This document shows, one piece after another, positions 6,339 to 12,964 of a stretch of 14,696 nucleotides of DNA (position 1 is the stretch's first letter; the number at the start of each line of letters is the position of its first letter). Below the pieces are notes generated by a model. That model did no database searches. It was not told where the DNA came from and was given only the letters and a program-made list of their open reading frames with translations. This DNA is from a bacterium. GTDB taxonomy: Bacteria > Patescibacteriota > Minisyncoccia > Phycocordibacterales > GCA-002787175. The stretch covers positions 1-14,696 of the forward strand of contig JAUYJM010000066.1 in the NCBI GenBank assembly GCA_030689285.1. The letters are read 5' to 3'. The translations under genes and the position numbers were made by a program.

Positions 6339-7436
6339 ATGACGATAGTAATTTTTATTGTTGCTCTTGCGGTCTTGATTCTCGTCCACGAACTCGGACA
6401 TTTCGCGGTTGCCAAGCTTGCAAAAATGCGTGTTGATGAATTTGGTTTGGGATTGCCACCCAGGATTTTCGGTATTAAAAAAGGCGAAACGATTTACTCC
6501 ATAAACTGGATACCTTTCGGCGGATTTGTAAAAATTTTCGGTGAAAATTCTGAGAAAGAGTCCTTGTCTGGAGGCGACAGTTCAAGGAGTTTTTCAAAAC
6601 GTCCGAGATTATGGCAAGCTGCCGTGCTTGTTGCCGGAGTACTCGGTAATTTACTTTTTGCCTGGCTCATGCTTTCTGTGGGGCTCATCAATGGATTACC
6701 AGTACCGGGCTCTGTTGTTTCGGGAGGGCAGCTTTCGGAAGAAAAGCTTTTGGTAACTTCAATCATGCCGGGCTCGCCCGCCGAGCGCGCAGGCATAAAG
6801 GCCGGAGATGAGATACTTTTCATACAGTCTTCTGGCGGGCCGTCTATTCAAGATGGCGGCGCCGATGAAGTCTCTCGGTTTTTAGGCGAGCAGGCCGAAA
6901 GTAAAGTTACGATTCTGCATAAGCGGGGCGCAGAAAATGTCACTACAACCCTTCAAGCCGAAGATGGCGTGCTGGAAGGCAGAAAGGCCATTGGTGTGGG
7001 ACTTGATGACTTTGGTATCTGGAAACTTTCGGTGTTTCCGGCCATTTGGCATGGATTTCTAATGACAGGCAAACTTACAATTGCGGTAGCGGCGGGACTC
7101 GGGCATTTTGTAGCGGATGCCGTCACTGGCTCGGCCGATTTCAGTCAAGTTACCGGACCGGTGGGTATTGCGGGTATTTTTGGCGAGGCGCAGGATTTAG
7201 GATACGTCTATCTGATAGCTCTTACCGCGTTTATTTCAATAAACTTAGCGGTTATAAACCTCGCGCCATTCCCGGCTCTTGACGGGGGAAGGCTCCTTAT
7301 CGTTTTTATAGAAGCAATCTTAAGAAGGCCTATAAAGCCGGCGATAGTGAACACTGTAAATACCGTAGGGTTTGCGCTTCTGCTTTTGCTTATGTTAGTG
7401 GTTACATATAGGGATGTTGTGAGATTGTTAGGTTGA
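6339..7436 (+). CDS. rseP: Site-2 intramembrane zinc metalloprotease RseP
   Basis: A 365-residue M50 family protease that cleaves membrane-spanning segments, classically anti-sigma factors and leftover signal peptides. The first membrane helix carries the zinc motif HELGH at 17-21. A second hydrophobic helix spans about 93-116. A single PDZ domain lies at about 137-205, with SPAERAGIKAGDEIL at 146-160. The C-terminal membrane helices contain NLAPFPALDGGR at 307-318, whose Asp is the third zinc ligand, and a last helix at about 340-357. Having one PDZ domain resembles the Gram-positive and CPR versions; E. coli RseP has two. No cognate sigma or anti-sigma pair is in the window. The ATG at 6339 places HELGH at its usual distance from the N-terminus; no Shine-Dalgarno precedes it. 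Confidence 0.95.
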   Translation: MTIVIFIVALAVLILVHELGHFAVAKLAKMRVDEFGLGLPPRIFGIKKGETIYSINWIPFGGFVKIFGENSEKESLSGGDSSRSFSKRPRLWQAAVLVAGVLGNLLFAWLMLSVGLINGLPVPGSVVSGGQLSEEKLLVTSIMPGSPAERAGIKAGDEILFIQSSGGPSIQDGGADEVSRFLGEQAESKVTILHKRGAENVTTTLQAEDGVLEGRKAIGVGLDDFGIWKLSVFPAIWHGFLMTGKLTIAVAAGLGHFVADAVTGSADFSQVTGPVGIAGIFGEAQDLGYVYLIALTAFISINLAVINLAPFPALDGGRLLIVFIEAILRRPIKPAIVNTVNTVGFALLLLLMLVVTYRDVVRLLG

Positions 7437-7479
7437 TTTTCAGCCGACCTTTTTCAACATTCAGACTAGCTTTTTAAAA

Positions 7480-7621
7480 CTGTGAATCACGAAATGTCTT
7501 TTTCGGCGAGGTTTTCGCGGCGCACGGAGATTTTTTACTAAAAATCTCCTCTCTCCGGCGCCGGCCGCGCCTCAAAAGGCGGCTCTCAAACCTCGCCTCA
7601 ACACCATTTCGTAATTCAAGG
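7480..7621. mobile_element. Diverged MITE-like palindrome with related ends
   Basis: A 142-bp element. The left end CTGTGAATCACGAAATG (7480-7496) pairs with the right end CATTTCGTAATTCAAGG (7605-7621) with three mismatches. The right end, read inward, is CCTTGAATTACGAAATG and shares TTGAATTACGAAA with the two elements at 447-607 and 12773-12932. The 8-base direct repeat TTTTAAAA lies immediately outside both ends (7472-7479 and 7622-7629). Inside, GGCGAGGTTT pairs with AAACCTCGCC and GGAGATTTTT pairs with AAAAATCTCC around TACT, so it too is a nest of hairpins, but of different sequence and richer in GC. It lies between rseP and the convergent 404-codon gene. Confidence 0.68.
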
Positions 7622-7660
7622 TTTTAAAAGACGGACAGTCTGTACAAAATGCGCAAATAA

Positions 7661-7694
7661 AAAAACGCGGGCGAGGATGCTCGCGCGCGTTTTT
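7661..7694 (-). terminator. Intrinsic terminator of the minus-strand gene (possibly bidirectional)
   Basis: Arms at 7661-7675 and 7680-7694 pair at 14 of 15 positions around a four-base loop; both begin or end with a run of five A/T flanking a GC-rich core. Read on the minus strand the stem is followed by an extended T-run (TTTTTTTATTTG), the stronger direction, and it lies 19 bases past the stop of the 404-codon gene. On the plus strand it is followed by TTTTTGTG and could also stop rseP transcripts. Confidence 0.8.
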
Positions 7695-7713
7695 GTGTTT
7701 TTTGGCCGTCACG

Positions 7714-8928
7714 TCAGTTTGGCCCTGGGGGACTCGGATCTGCTGGAGCCGCCCCTGAAGTCCCCGTCTTGAAACTTGGGTCAAGCAGGGTTACAACGTA
7801 ACCCTGCTCTCTTGCCGTAGAAAGGATGGGTTCGGCGATATCCTCAAGTTTCCGCTTGAAGGAAAATTGCTCCCTCTCCTTCTCGGATTTGTTGTTGGCC
7901 AGCCGTTTTCCGTAAGTCTCAAAAAACTTTCGGAGTATCTGGTCGCCGGCGTTGGCCACCACCGCTTCCTTCATAGCCGTCTGGTTTGACAGTGTGAAAG
8001 TTACGGTGATAGTGTCTCTTTTGAAACCCAGCCAGCCCAAGACGAAGTTGTAATCGTAGGTCCGGCTGTCGCTGAACCTTTTGCCGTGGCCGGTGGGAAG
8101 CACAGGACCGAGCGTCACGTCCGACATTGTGTTTGACAAACGCTGTCCCAACTCGTACTTGGCCTCCCTTAAGGACTCAATTATTCTCTCCGGATACTCG
8201 TTTGTGTTTCTCGGAGGAGAAGTAAACGCAAATGTGGCCTCAAGCGGGCGATTTGCTTCCATTCGTTTCACCGCGTCATCCAAGAGTTTGGCCCGAGCAT
8301 CTACAAGACTGTCTCGGGCAAGCAGTTCCACTTCTTCCGGAGTCAGTACGGTATCCTTCCACTGGAACAATTCTCCGATTTGGACGTTTTGTTTCTGCAA
8401 ATCAGCGGAGACACTAGAGACCGCATTTGATGTACCTTCATACCATCCGAAAAGTTGGCGAAGGCCACTTTCGTTTGTACGCAGCCGCCCCTCGCTTACA
8501 GCCATTCGCGTCTCCAAAACGTCAAACCGCTCGCTGAATTGCTTGCTGAATTGATTGGCCAAGGAGACCTCGCTTCTCTCCAACGCCTCCTCAACTTCGC
8601 CGACCGTAACCGGCGCGAAAAAGATGGTGCCGACTATAGTCATCCCTACCACCGTAAGGATAGTGAGTCCTCCTGCGCACAGAAGACCTGTCTTGGCCGT
8701 ATAAAACTCTTCGTCGGCTTTTTCATGGCTTCTATGTAGGCCTAGAAACTGTTTATGCGCTGGATCCGCGGGGAGCCGGGCATTCGGGTTTGCCGTCAGA
8801 AAACTGTCTAAGTTTTTTTTCGCCAACTCAAGCGCGGTTCTGGTAGGATGGATGGCCCTTCCGTACTTTGTAATCCAAAACATACCCGCCACCGACACCG
8901 CAACAATGATAAGAACTATCCAAAACAT
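7714..8928 (-). CDS. Unknown membrane-anchored protein, 404 aa
   Basis: I do not recognise this protein. It has two predicted membrane segments, at 2-18 and 81-107, joined by a basic loop (start KYGRAIHPTR). After the second segment come heptad-like helices (about 111-185), then a mixed region with a beta-like stretch DTITVTFTLS at 306-315 and helices at 318-345 and 355-375, and a Gly/Pro/Ala-rich tail ending PSPPGPN. By the positive-inside rule the loop would be cytoplasmic and the ~300-residue C-terminal part outside; this is inference. There are few Cys (C84 only) and no enzyme motif. The gene opposes all its neighbours and has its own TTGACT/TAGATT promoter, a clear GAGGGAG ribosome site and a terminator. 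Sampled 60-base stretches are 50-58% GC, against 37-47% in M23 and proS samples. It sits between rseP and proS, adjacent in many bacteria, so it looks inserted. Confidence 0.85.
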   Translation of the reverse strand: MFWIVLIIVAVSVAGMFWITKYGRAIHPTRTALELAKKNLDSFLTANPNARLPADPAHKQFLGLHRSHEKADEEFYTAKTGLLCAGGLTILTVVGMTIVGTIFFAPVTVGEVEEALERSEVSLANQFSKQFSERFDVLETRMAVSEGRLRTNESGLRQLFGWYEGTSNAVSSVSADLQKQNVQIGELFQWKDTVLTPEEVELLARDSLVDARAKLLDDAVKRMEANRPLEATFAFTSPPRNTNEYPERIIESLREAKYELGQRLSNTMSDVTLGPVLPTGHGKRFSDSRTYDYNFVLGWLGFKRDTITVTFTLSNQTAMKEAVVANAGDQILRKFFETYGKRLANNKSEKEREQFSFKRKLEDIAEPILSTAREQGYVVTLLDPSFKTGTSGAAPADPSPPGPN

Positions 8929-8933
8929 AATAA

Positions 8934-8940
8934 CTCCCTC
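8934..8940 (-). promoter_or_regulatory. Strong Shine-Dalgarno of the 404-codon gene
   Basis: On the minus strand GAGGGAG lies five bases before the ATG at 8926-8928, which fixes that start. None of the ten plus-strand genes whose start is visible has a comparable site, so its presence marks this gene as different in its translation signals. Confidence 0.75.
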
Positions 8941-8961
8941 TCGTTTTTTGTTGAACTTTGT

Positions 8962-8981
8962 AAGAAGTCGTCAGACTTCTT
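8962..8981 (-). other. Perfect 8-bp hairpin in the 5' leader
   Basis: AAGAAGTC and GACTTCTT flank a four-base loop. It lies within the first bases of the transcript predicted from the promoter at 8992-9020 and about 30 bases before the ribosome site. It could protect the 5' end of the mRNA or serve as a protein-binding operator; sequence alone does not decide. Confidence 0.5.
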
Positions 8982-8991
8982 TTCTTGACGT

Positions 8992-9020
8992 AATCTATCA
9001 CAACTTGTTTAATAAGTCAA
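8992..9020 (-). promoter_or_regulatory. Promoter of the minus-strand 404-codon gene
   Basis: On the minus strand, TTGACT (9015-9020) and TAGATT (8992-8997) are exactly 17 bases apart, close to the sigma70 consensus. The predicted start near 8985 gives a leader of about 57 bases containing the hairpin at 8962-8981 and the Shine-Dalgarno at 8934-8940. Confidence 0.65.
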
Positions 9021-9115
9021 GGAAAAAAACTCTTGTATATAGCCGTTTGAATACGCCTCGCGTCGGGCGTATTACCATTATCCACCATCCTTTCTTTGAG
9101 CAGACTCGCCTATAT

Positions 9116-9144
9116 TTGTGCATTTCTTTTATTTTAAGTATTAT
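9116..9144 (+). promoter_or_regulatory. Candidate leaderless promoter of proS
   Basis: TTGTGC (9116-9121) and TATTAT (9139-9144) are 17 bases apart. The -10 box ends eight bases before the proS ATG at 9152, so the transcript would start at or next to the start codon. No Shine-Dalgarno is present. Farther upstream a hairpin AATACGCC/GGCGTATT lies at 9050-9073. Confidence 0.5.
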
Positions 9145-9151
9145 TACCCCT

Positions 9152-10417
9152 ATGAAGCAGTCCGAACTTTTTACAAAAACACGGCGTGAAGCTCCGTCAG
9201 ACGAAGCGTCCAAAAACGCCAAGCTTCTAATAAGAGGCGGCTTTATTCATAAAGAGATGTCGGGTGTATATTCGCTTTTGCCGCTAGGACTTATCGTGAT
9301 GGAAAAAATTGCAAACGTAGTCCGAGAGGAAATGAAAAATATAGGAGGACAGGAAGTGCGGCTTTCAGCTATGCAAAGCAGAGAGCTGTGGGAGAAAACC
9401 GACCGATGGGACGACAAAAAAGTGGACATCTGGTTTAAATCAGATATAAAAAACGGTGCGCAAATCGGACTTGGCTTTACGCATGAAGAGCCCCTTACGG
9501 CAATAATGCGGGAGCACGTTTCCTCATACAAAGATTTGCCAAAATATATTTTTCAAATACAAACGAAATTCAGAAATGAAGAAAGAGCCAAAAGCGGGAT
9601 TTTGCGGGGACGGGAATTTTTGATGAAGGACTTCTATTCTTTCTCCAGAAACGAAGAAGAGCACAAAGAATTTTATGAGAAGGCGGCCAAGTCTTACGGA
9701 CGGATTTTTAATAGGGTCGGTATAGGTGAATGTACTTTCAGAACTTTCGCTTCGGGTGGAGTGTTCAGCAAGTTTTCGGACGAGTTTCAAACGCTTTCGG
9801 AAGTCGGAGAGGATGTTATTTTTCTGGACGAAAAGAACAAGACTGCAATAAACAGCGAGGTTTTTACTGATGAGACCCTTTCTGATTTAGGGAAGCAAAA
9901 AGGAGATTTTGTGGAGAAAAAGTCCATAGAGGTTGGAAACATATTTTCTCTCGGCTCAAGGTTTTCAGAGCCATTAGGGCTCAAATTCAAGAACGAGAAT
10001 GGCGCAGAAAACGTGGTTATTATGGGAAGTTATGGCATAGGCATCGGCAGACTTATGGGGACGGTGGCGGAAATTCTGTCGGATGGCCTAGGCCTCGTTT
10101 GGCCAAAAGAAATTTCGCCCTTTGATTTGCACCTTGTCTCAATAGGTGCGGAAAAAAGCGCGAAGGTGAAAAAACAAGCTGACGAGCTTTACGAAGGGCT
10201 TTTAGAAAACGGGGTGGACGTCCTTTATGATGACAGGGATTTACGAGCGGGAGAAAAATTTGCCGATAGCGACCTCTTGGGCATACCGACAAGAGTAGTG
10301 ATAAGTGAAAAAACGATGGGAGACGGGAAAGTGGAAGTGAAAGAGCGAATAAAAAAGGAAGCTTTATATATGACTGAAAAAGAGCTTTTGGAAACGCCAC
10401 ACTATAGAACTTGCTAA
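9152..10417 (+). CDS. proS: Prolyl-tRNA synthetase, form without the editing insertion
   Basis: A class II aminoacyl-tRNA synthetase that charges tRNA-Pro. The 421-residue product has motif 1 near 40-46 (YSLLPLG), motif 2 starting FRNEERAKSGILRGREF at 140 and motif 3 GSYGIGIGRLMG at 292-303, with the anticodon-binding domain from about 325. In the long bacterial type, about 180 residues of editing domain (INS) stand between motifs 2 and 3; here only about 40 residues (220-260) remain, so cis-editing of Ala-tRNA-Pro should be absent, as in the short alphaproteobacterial enzymes. The open frame reaches back to 8852, but the added part overlaps the oppositely oriented gene and its promoter and does not resemble ProRS, so MKQSELFTKTRREAPSDEAS at 9152 is taken as the true N-terminus; KQSELFTKT is typical of the family. 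Confidence 0.95.
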   Translation: MKQSELFTKTRREAPSDEASKNAKLLIRGGFIHKEMSGVYSLLPLGLIVMEKIANVVREEMKNIGGQEVRLSAMQSRELWEKTDRWDDKKVDIWFKSDIKNGAQIGLGFTHEEPLTAIMREHVSSYKDLPKYIFQIQTKFRNEERAKSGILRGREFLMKDFYSFSRNEEEHKEFYEKAAKSYGRIFNRVGIGECTFRTFASGGVFSKFSDEFQTLSEVGEDVIFLDEKNKTAINSEVFTDETLSDLGKQKGDFVEKKSIEVGNIFSLGSRFSEPLGLKFKNENGAENVVIMGSYGIGIGRLMGTVAEILSDGLGLVWPKEISPFDLHLVSIGAEKSAKVKKQADELYEGLLENGVDVLYDDRDLRAGEKFADSDLLGIPTRVVISEKTMGDGKVEVKERIKKEALYMTEKELLETPHYRTC

Positions 10418-10442
10418 TAATCCGACCGCACAATAAGGTCTT

Positions 10443-10556
10443 CCTATCCCCTGACGGCATAATTTTCGGACACGGATAAATTTCTGCTGAAATTTTCCTC
10501 GTGATCGTGCAGAGTCGCGCTCGCAAGTTCCGAAAATTATGCCGTCAGGGGATAGG
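10443..10556. repeat. 114-bp element with 28-bp perfect inverted repeats
   Basis: The arm at 10443-10470, starting CCTATCCCCTGACGG, is the exact reverse complement of 10529-10556. The 58-base centre contains a further hairpin AAATTTC-tgct-GAAATTT (about 10477-10494) and a GC-rich segment with GTCGCGCTCGC. The whole could fold as a long stem with two inner stems. It shares no obvious ends with the elements at 447, 7480 and 12773. A clean flanking duplication is not seen: GGTCT occurs at 10437-10441 and 10555-10559, but the second overlaps the arm. It fills most of the gap between proS and mreB. There is no T-run, so it is not a standard terminator. Confidence 0.8.
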
Positions 10557-10631
10557 TCTGCAATCAAATGTTCGGGTGAAATCGGCCAAAATGGATATTC
10601 GGCAACAGTCCCATAAAGGGCTAAATTAGCT

Positions 10632-11696
10632 ATGTTTGAAAAATTTAAATCAAAATTCAATAAGTATGTTTCAAACGACATAGGCATAGACCTGGGCACG
10701 GCCAACACCTTGGTTTATGTCCGAGGGCAAGGTATCGTTGTCAACGAACCATCCGTGGTCGCTGTAAACCAGAAAACCGGCCAAGTTGTCGCGGTTGGCG
10801 CGCAAGCAAAAAATATGCTGGGAAGAACTCCTTCGCATATTGTGGCCATCAAACCATTGGTCGGCGGTGTCATATCGGACTTTGAGGTAACGGAAGAGAT
10901 GATAGCGTATCTTTTAAGGAGGGTTGAGGGAGACTCCAGAAAAATTTTGGGTCCAAGAGTAGTAGTAGGCGTGCCATCGGGTGTTACAAATGTTGAAACA
11001 CGGGCGGTACGAGACGCTACAAAAAACAATGGCGCTCGGGAAGTTTATATAGTGGAAGAGCCGATGGCGGCCGCCATAGGTATAAGGTTGCCAGTGAACG
11101 AACCTGTGGGAAATATGATAATTGATGTCGGCGGAGGGACGACCGATATCGCCGTAATCTCTTTAGGGGGAATAGTCCGTTCTAAAAGTCTGAAAATAGC
11201 GGGGGACAGATTCAACGAAGACATTATGTCCTATATTAGAACCGAGTTTAAAATTCTTATCGGAGAAAAGACAGCTGAAAACATAAAAATAGCCATAGGT
11301 TCAGTCGTACCGCAAGATACGGTTATGGAAGCCGCTATAAAAGGCAGAGACCTTATCACAGGCTTGCCGAGAGAGGTGGTCGTGACAGACGCGGATATCA
11401 GAGAGGCAATATCAAGTTCGGTTGACACGTTGGTTGAGTCGGTAAAAGAAGTGTTGGAAATTACTCCTCCCGAAATTGTAGCCGATATAATGCAGAAGGG
11501 CGCGTTTTTGGTCGGAGGCGGAGCTCTTATGAGGGGTCTGGACACCCTGCTTACGGAATATGTAAAGATAGGATTTACCATAGCTGAAGACCCGCTTTCC
11601 GCGGTTGGCAGAGGCGCGGGAATAATTTTGGAGGATTTGCCAAAATATAAAGAAGTTTTGATTCAAAGCGAAGATGACCTACCTCCTAAAAAGTAG
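10632..11696 (+). CDS. mreB: Rod-shape actin homologue MreB
   Basis: A 354-residue actin-fold ATPase that forms membrane-associated filaments and guides side-wall peptidoglycan synthesis. DLGTANT at 20-26 is phosphate-binding loop 1, EEPMAAAIG at 142-150 the connecting motif, DVGGGTTDIA at 165-174 phosphate loop 2 and VGGGALMRGLD at 294-304 the adenosine motif. The N-terminus MFEKFKSKFNKYV is an amphipathic helix with aromatic residues spaced along one face, which fits direct membrane binding. The start at 10632 is supported by this helix; a TAAATT stands five bases ahead, but no convincing full promoter or Shine-Dalgarno is seen. The 3' end overlaps mreC by 23 bases, so the two are co-transcribed. 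Confidence 0.97.
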   Translation: MFEKFKSKFNKYVSNDIGIDLGTANTLVYVRGQGIVVNEPSVVAVNQKTGQVVAVGAQAKNMLGRTPSHIVAIKPLVGGVISDFEVTEEMIAYLLRRVEGDSRKILGPRVVVGVPSGVTNVETRAVRDATKNNGAREVYIVEEPMAAAIGIRLPVNEPVGNMIIDVGGGTTDIAVISLGGIVRSKSLKIAGDRFNEDIMSYIRTEFKILIGEKTAENIKIAIGSVVPQDTVMEAAIKGRDLITGLPREVVVTDADIREAISSSVDTLVESVKEVLEITPPEIVADIMQKGAFLVGGGALMRGLDTLLTEYVKIGFTIAEDPLSAVGRGAGIILEDLPKYKEVLIQSEDDLPPKK

Positions 11697-12492
11697 CGTT
11701 AAAAAAAGAAAACCTCTTAGATTTTCCATCCTGCTTCTGGTCTTTTTTGGTGTGGTACTTATAGGACTTCGGCTCATCGGACCTTTGGAAAAAAGGGGGG
11801 CTCTTTATACTGTAGCCACGCCTTTTTGGAAGATTTCTGATTTTGTGTTAGAAAAAACCACAGCAATGCGCGCGGCTTTCGCGTCAAAGGAGATTCTTGA
11901 GAAAGAGAACAAAACTTTACGTTTGGAGAAAGAGAGTTTTCTGTTTGAATGGCTTTATATTGACAAAATAAAAGCCGAAAACGAGGAGTTGAAGCGGATG
12001 CTAGGAAGAGAAAAGCCCGAAGAAGTTTTAGCCGCCGTACTTTCGGGTCCGCCGGAGTCCGCTTATGATACGCTGGTCATTGATGCCGGCTTAAGCCTTG
12101 GATTTCAAAAAGGAAATTTGGTTCTGTCCGGCGTATCCGCGATAGGGGTTCTGGAAGAGGTCTACAAACACACGTCATTGGTCAGACTTTTTTCCTCCAG
12201 TGGCACCTCACTACCTGCGAGGTTTGGAACTTCAGACTTGCGTGTCCAGATGTATGGCAAGGGAGGTGGAAATTTTGAGATTTCCTTGCCAAAAGATATG
12301 GAAGCGGAAATAGGCGAAAATATATTTTTACCCGGAATGGACAACTATCTTTTGGCTACCATAGAGACCATTACCGATAAGGACACAGAAGCTTTCAAAA
12401 CCTTACTTCTTAGAAGCGAGATAACACTTAGTACCGTAAGGTTTGTCACGGTTGTCCCGCAAGTGTTTGTTCCACCGCGACTTGAACTGTGA
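11674..12492 (+). CDS. mreC: Rod-shape protein MreC
   Basis: A 272-residue bitopic membrane protein that couples MreB to the extracytoplasmic wall-synthesis enzymes. A basic N-terminus (KKRKPLR) precedes the membrane helix at about 18-37. A coiled coil for dimerisation follows at about 72-112, then the two beta-barrel subdomains (about 117-265), including YDTLVIDAGLSLGFQKGNLV at 131-150, the most conserved MreC segment. The length is normal. The start codon lies inside the end of mreB in another frame; no other start is available before the membrane helix. The stop is followed four bases later by the mreD-like ATG. Confidence 0.94.
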   Translation: MTYLLKSSVKKRKPLRFSILLLVFFGVVLIGLRLIGPLEKRGALYTVATPFWKISDFVLEKTTAMRAAFASKEILEKENKTLRLEKESFLFEWLYIDKIKAENEELKRMLGREKPEEVLAAVLSGPPESAYDTLVIDAGLSLGFQKGNLVLSGVSAIGVLEEVYKHTSLVRLFSSSGTSLPARFGTSDLRVQMYGKGGGNFEISLPKDMEAEIGENIFLPGMDNYLLATIETITDKDTEAFKTLLLRSEITLSTVRFVTVVPQVFVPPRLEL

Positions 12493-12496
12493 AATT

Positions 12497-12778
12497 ATGA
12501 GTAAACTTAGAATTTTTTTGGATACCGCGCTGTTTGTTATGGTATTTACCGCGCCATGGTGGTTTTGGGCAGTTTTTGGACTTATTTTACTTTTTTCTTT
12601 TAGGAGTTATTATGAAATAATCGCGGCGGCGTTCATTTCAGATATGCTTTACGGAGTTTTTGGACATAGTCTGTTTTTCGCCCCGTTTACTCTGTCCTTT
12701 ATTTCGCTTTTTGCCTTTACTGGCGCGTTGATTTGGCGACAGAAGTCGTTGTGGTACAGAAATAACTATACACTTTGA
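12497..12778 (+). CDS. mreD: Short MreD-like membrane protein
   Basis: A 93-residue, very hydrophobic protein with three or four membrane helices (about 5-18, 21-36, 38-55, 60-80). Segments such as APWWFWAVFGLILLF (19-33) and SYYEIIAAAFISDMLYG (37-53) are compatible with MreD, whose conserved core has helices ending in a D-x-hydrophobic-x-G pattern. It is short for MreD (usually about 150-170), so the name rests mainly on its place between mreC and mrdA. The start at 12497 follows the mreC stop by four bases; a longer frame from 12443 would overlap mreC and adds non-hydrophobic residues. The last codons CTT TGA belong to the palindromic element at 12773-12932. Without the element the frame would read on from TAT ACA to AAC ACG TAA, one residue longer. 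Confidence 0.7.
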   Translation: MSKLRIFLDTALFVMVFTAPWWFWAVFGLILLFSFRSYYEIIAAAFISDMLYGVFGHSLFFAPFTLSFISLFAFTGALIWRQKSLWYRNNYTL

Positions 12779-12932
12779 ATTACGAAACTCCAAATCCGCG
12801 TCTTTCTTTTCAATTTCGGCTGCGTCTTTGCAAAAATTATTCAACAGAACGCTCTCATAGCCTTACAATTTTTGCTTCGCCTCGCACGAAATTGAAAAGA
12901 AATCCATCGGAAGCGAGTTTCGTAACTCAAAG
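12773..12932 (-). mobile_element. MITE-like nested palindrome, copy 2 (between mreD and mrdA)
   Basis: A 160-bp element lying in opposite orientation to the copy at 447-607. The ends CTTTGAATTACGAAACTC (12773-12790) and its partner at 12915-12932 are inverted repeats with one mismatch. The inner pairs CTTTTCAATTTCG and GCAAAAAT are kept. The direct repeat TATACA lies immediately outside both ends (12767-12772 and 12933-12938). Compared with copy 1 there are four differences in 140 positions, plus a 20-base loop core (12848-12867) that is nearly unrelated and one base shorter. The left end supplies the present stop codon of the mreD-like gene. Short reading frames inside it on either strand repeat in both copies and look non-coding. 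Confidence 0.82.
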
Positions 12933-12964
12933 TATACAAACACGTAAAATACACGCATTTTTTT

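Noticed and set aside
8081..8554. A 157-codon plus-strand frame inside the 404-codon gene
   Set aside because: It is a Ser-rich antisense shadow. The minus-strand frame is longer and has a promoter, Shine-Dalgarno, membrane helices and a terminator.
8852..9151. N-terminal 100-residue extension of proS
   Set aside because: It overlaps the oppositely oriented 404-codon gene, its ribosome site and promoter, and ProRS proteins begin at the KQSELFTKT block.
10632..12492. mreB/mreC 23-base overlap as a sign of a frameshift
   Set aside because: Both proteins have complete, normal ends, so this is ordinary operon overlap.
3404..12778. Possible TGA recoding, as in some candidate phyla
   Set aside because: TGA ends gltX, rseP, mreC and mreD at the expected lengths, and no in-frame TGA interrupts a recognisable gene.
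447..12932. Palindromes as CRISPR repeats or integron attC sites
   Set aside because: The copies are single and about 12 kb apart, not arrayed with spacers. The ends lack the RYYYAAC/GTTRRRY core of attC sites, and neither cas genes nor an integrase is present.
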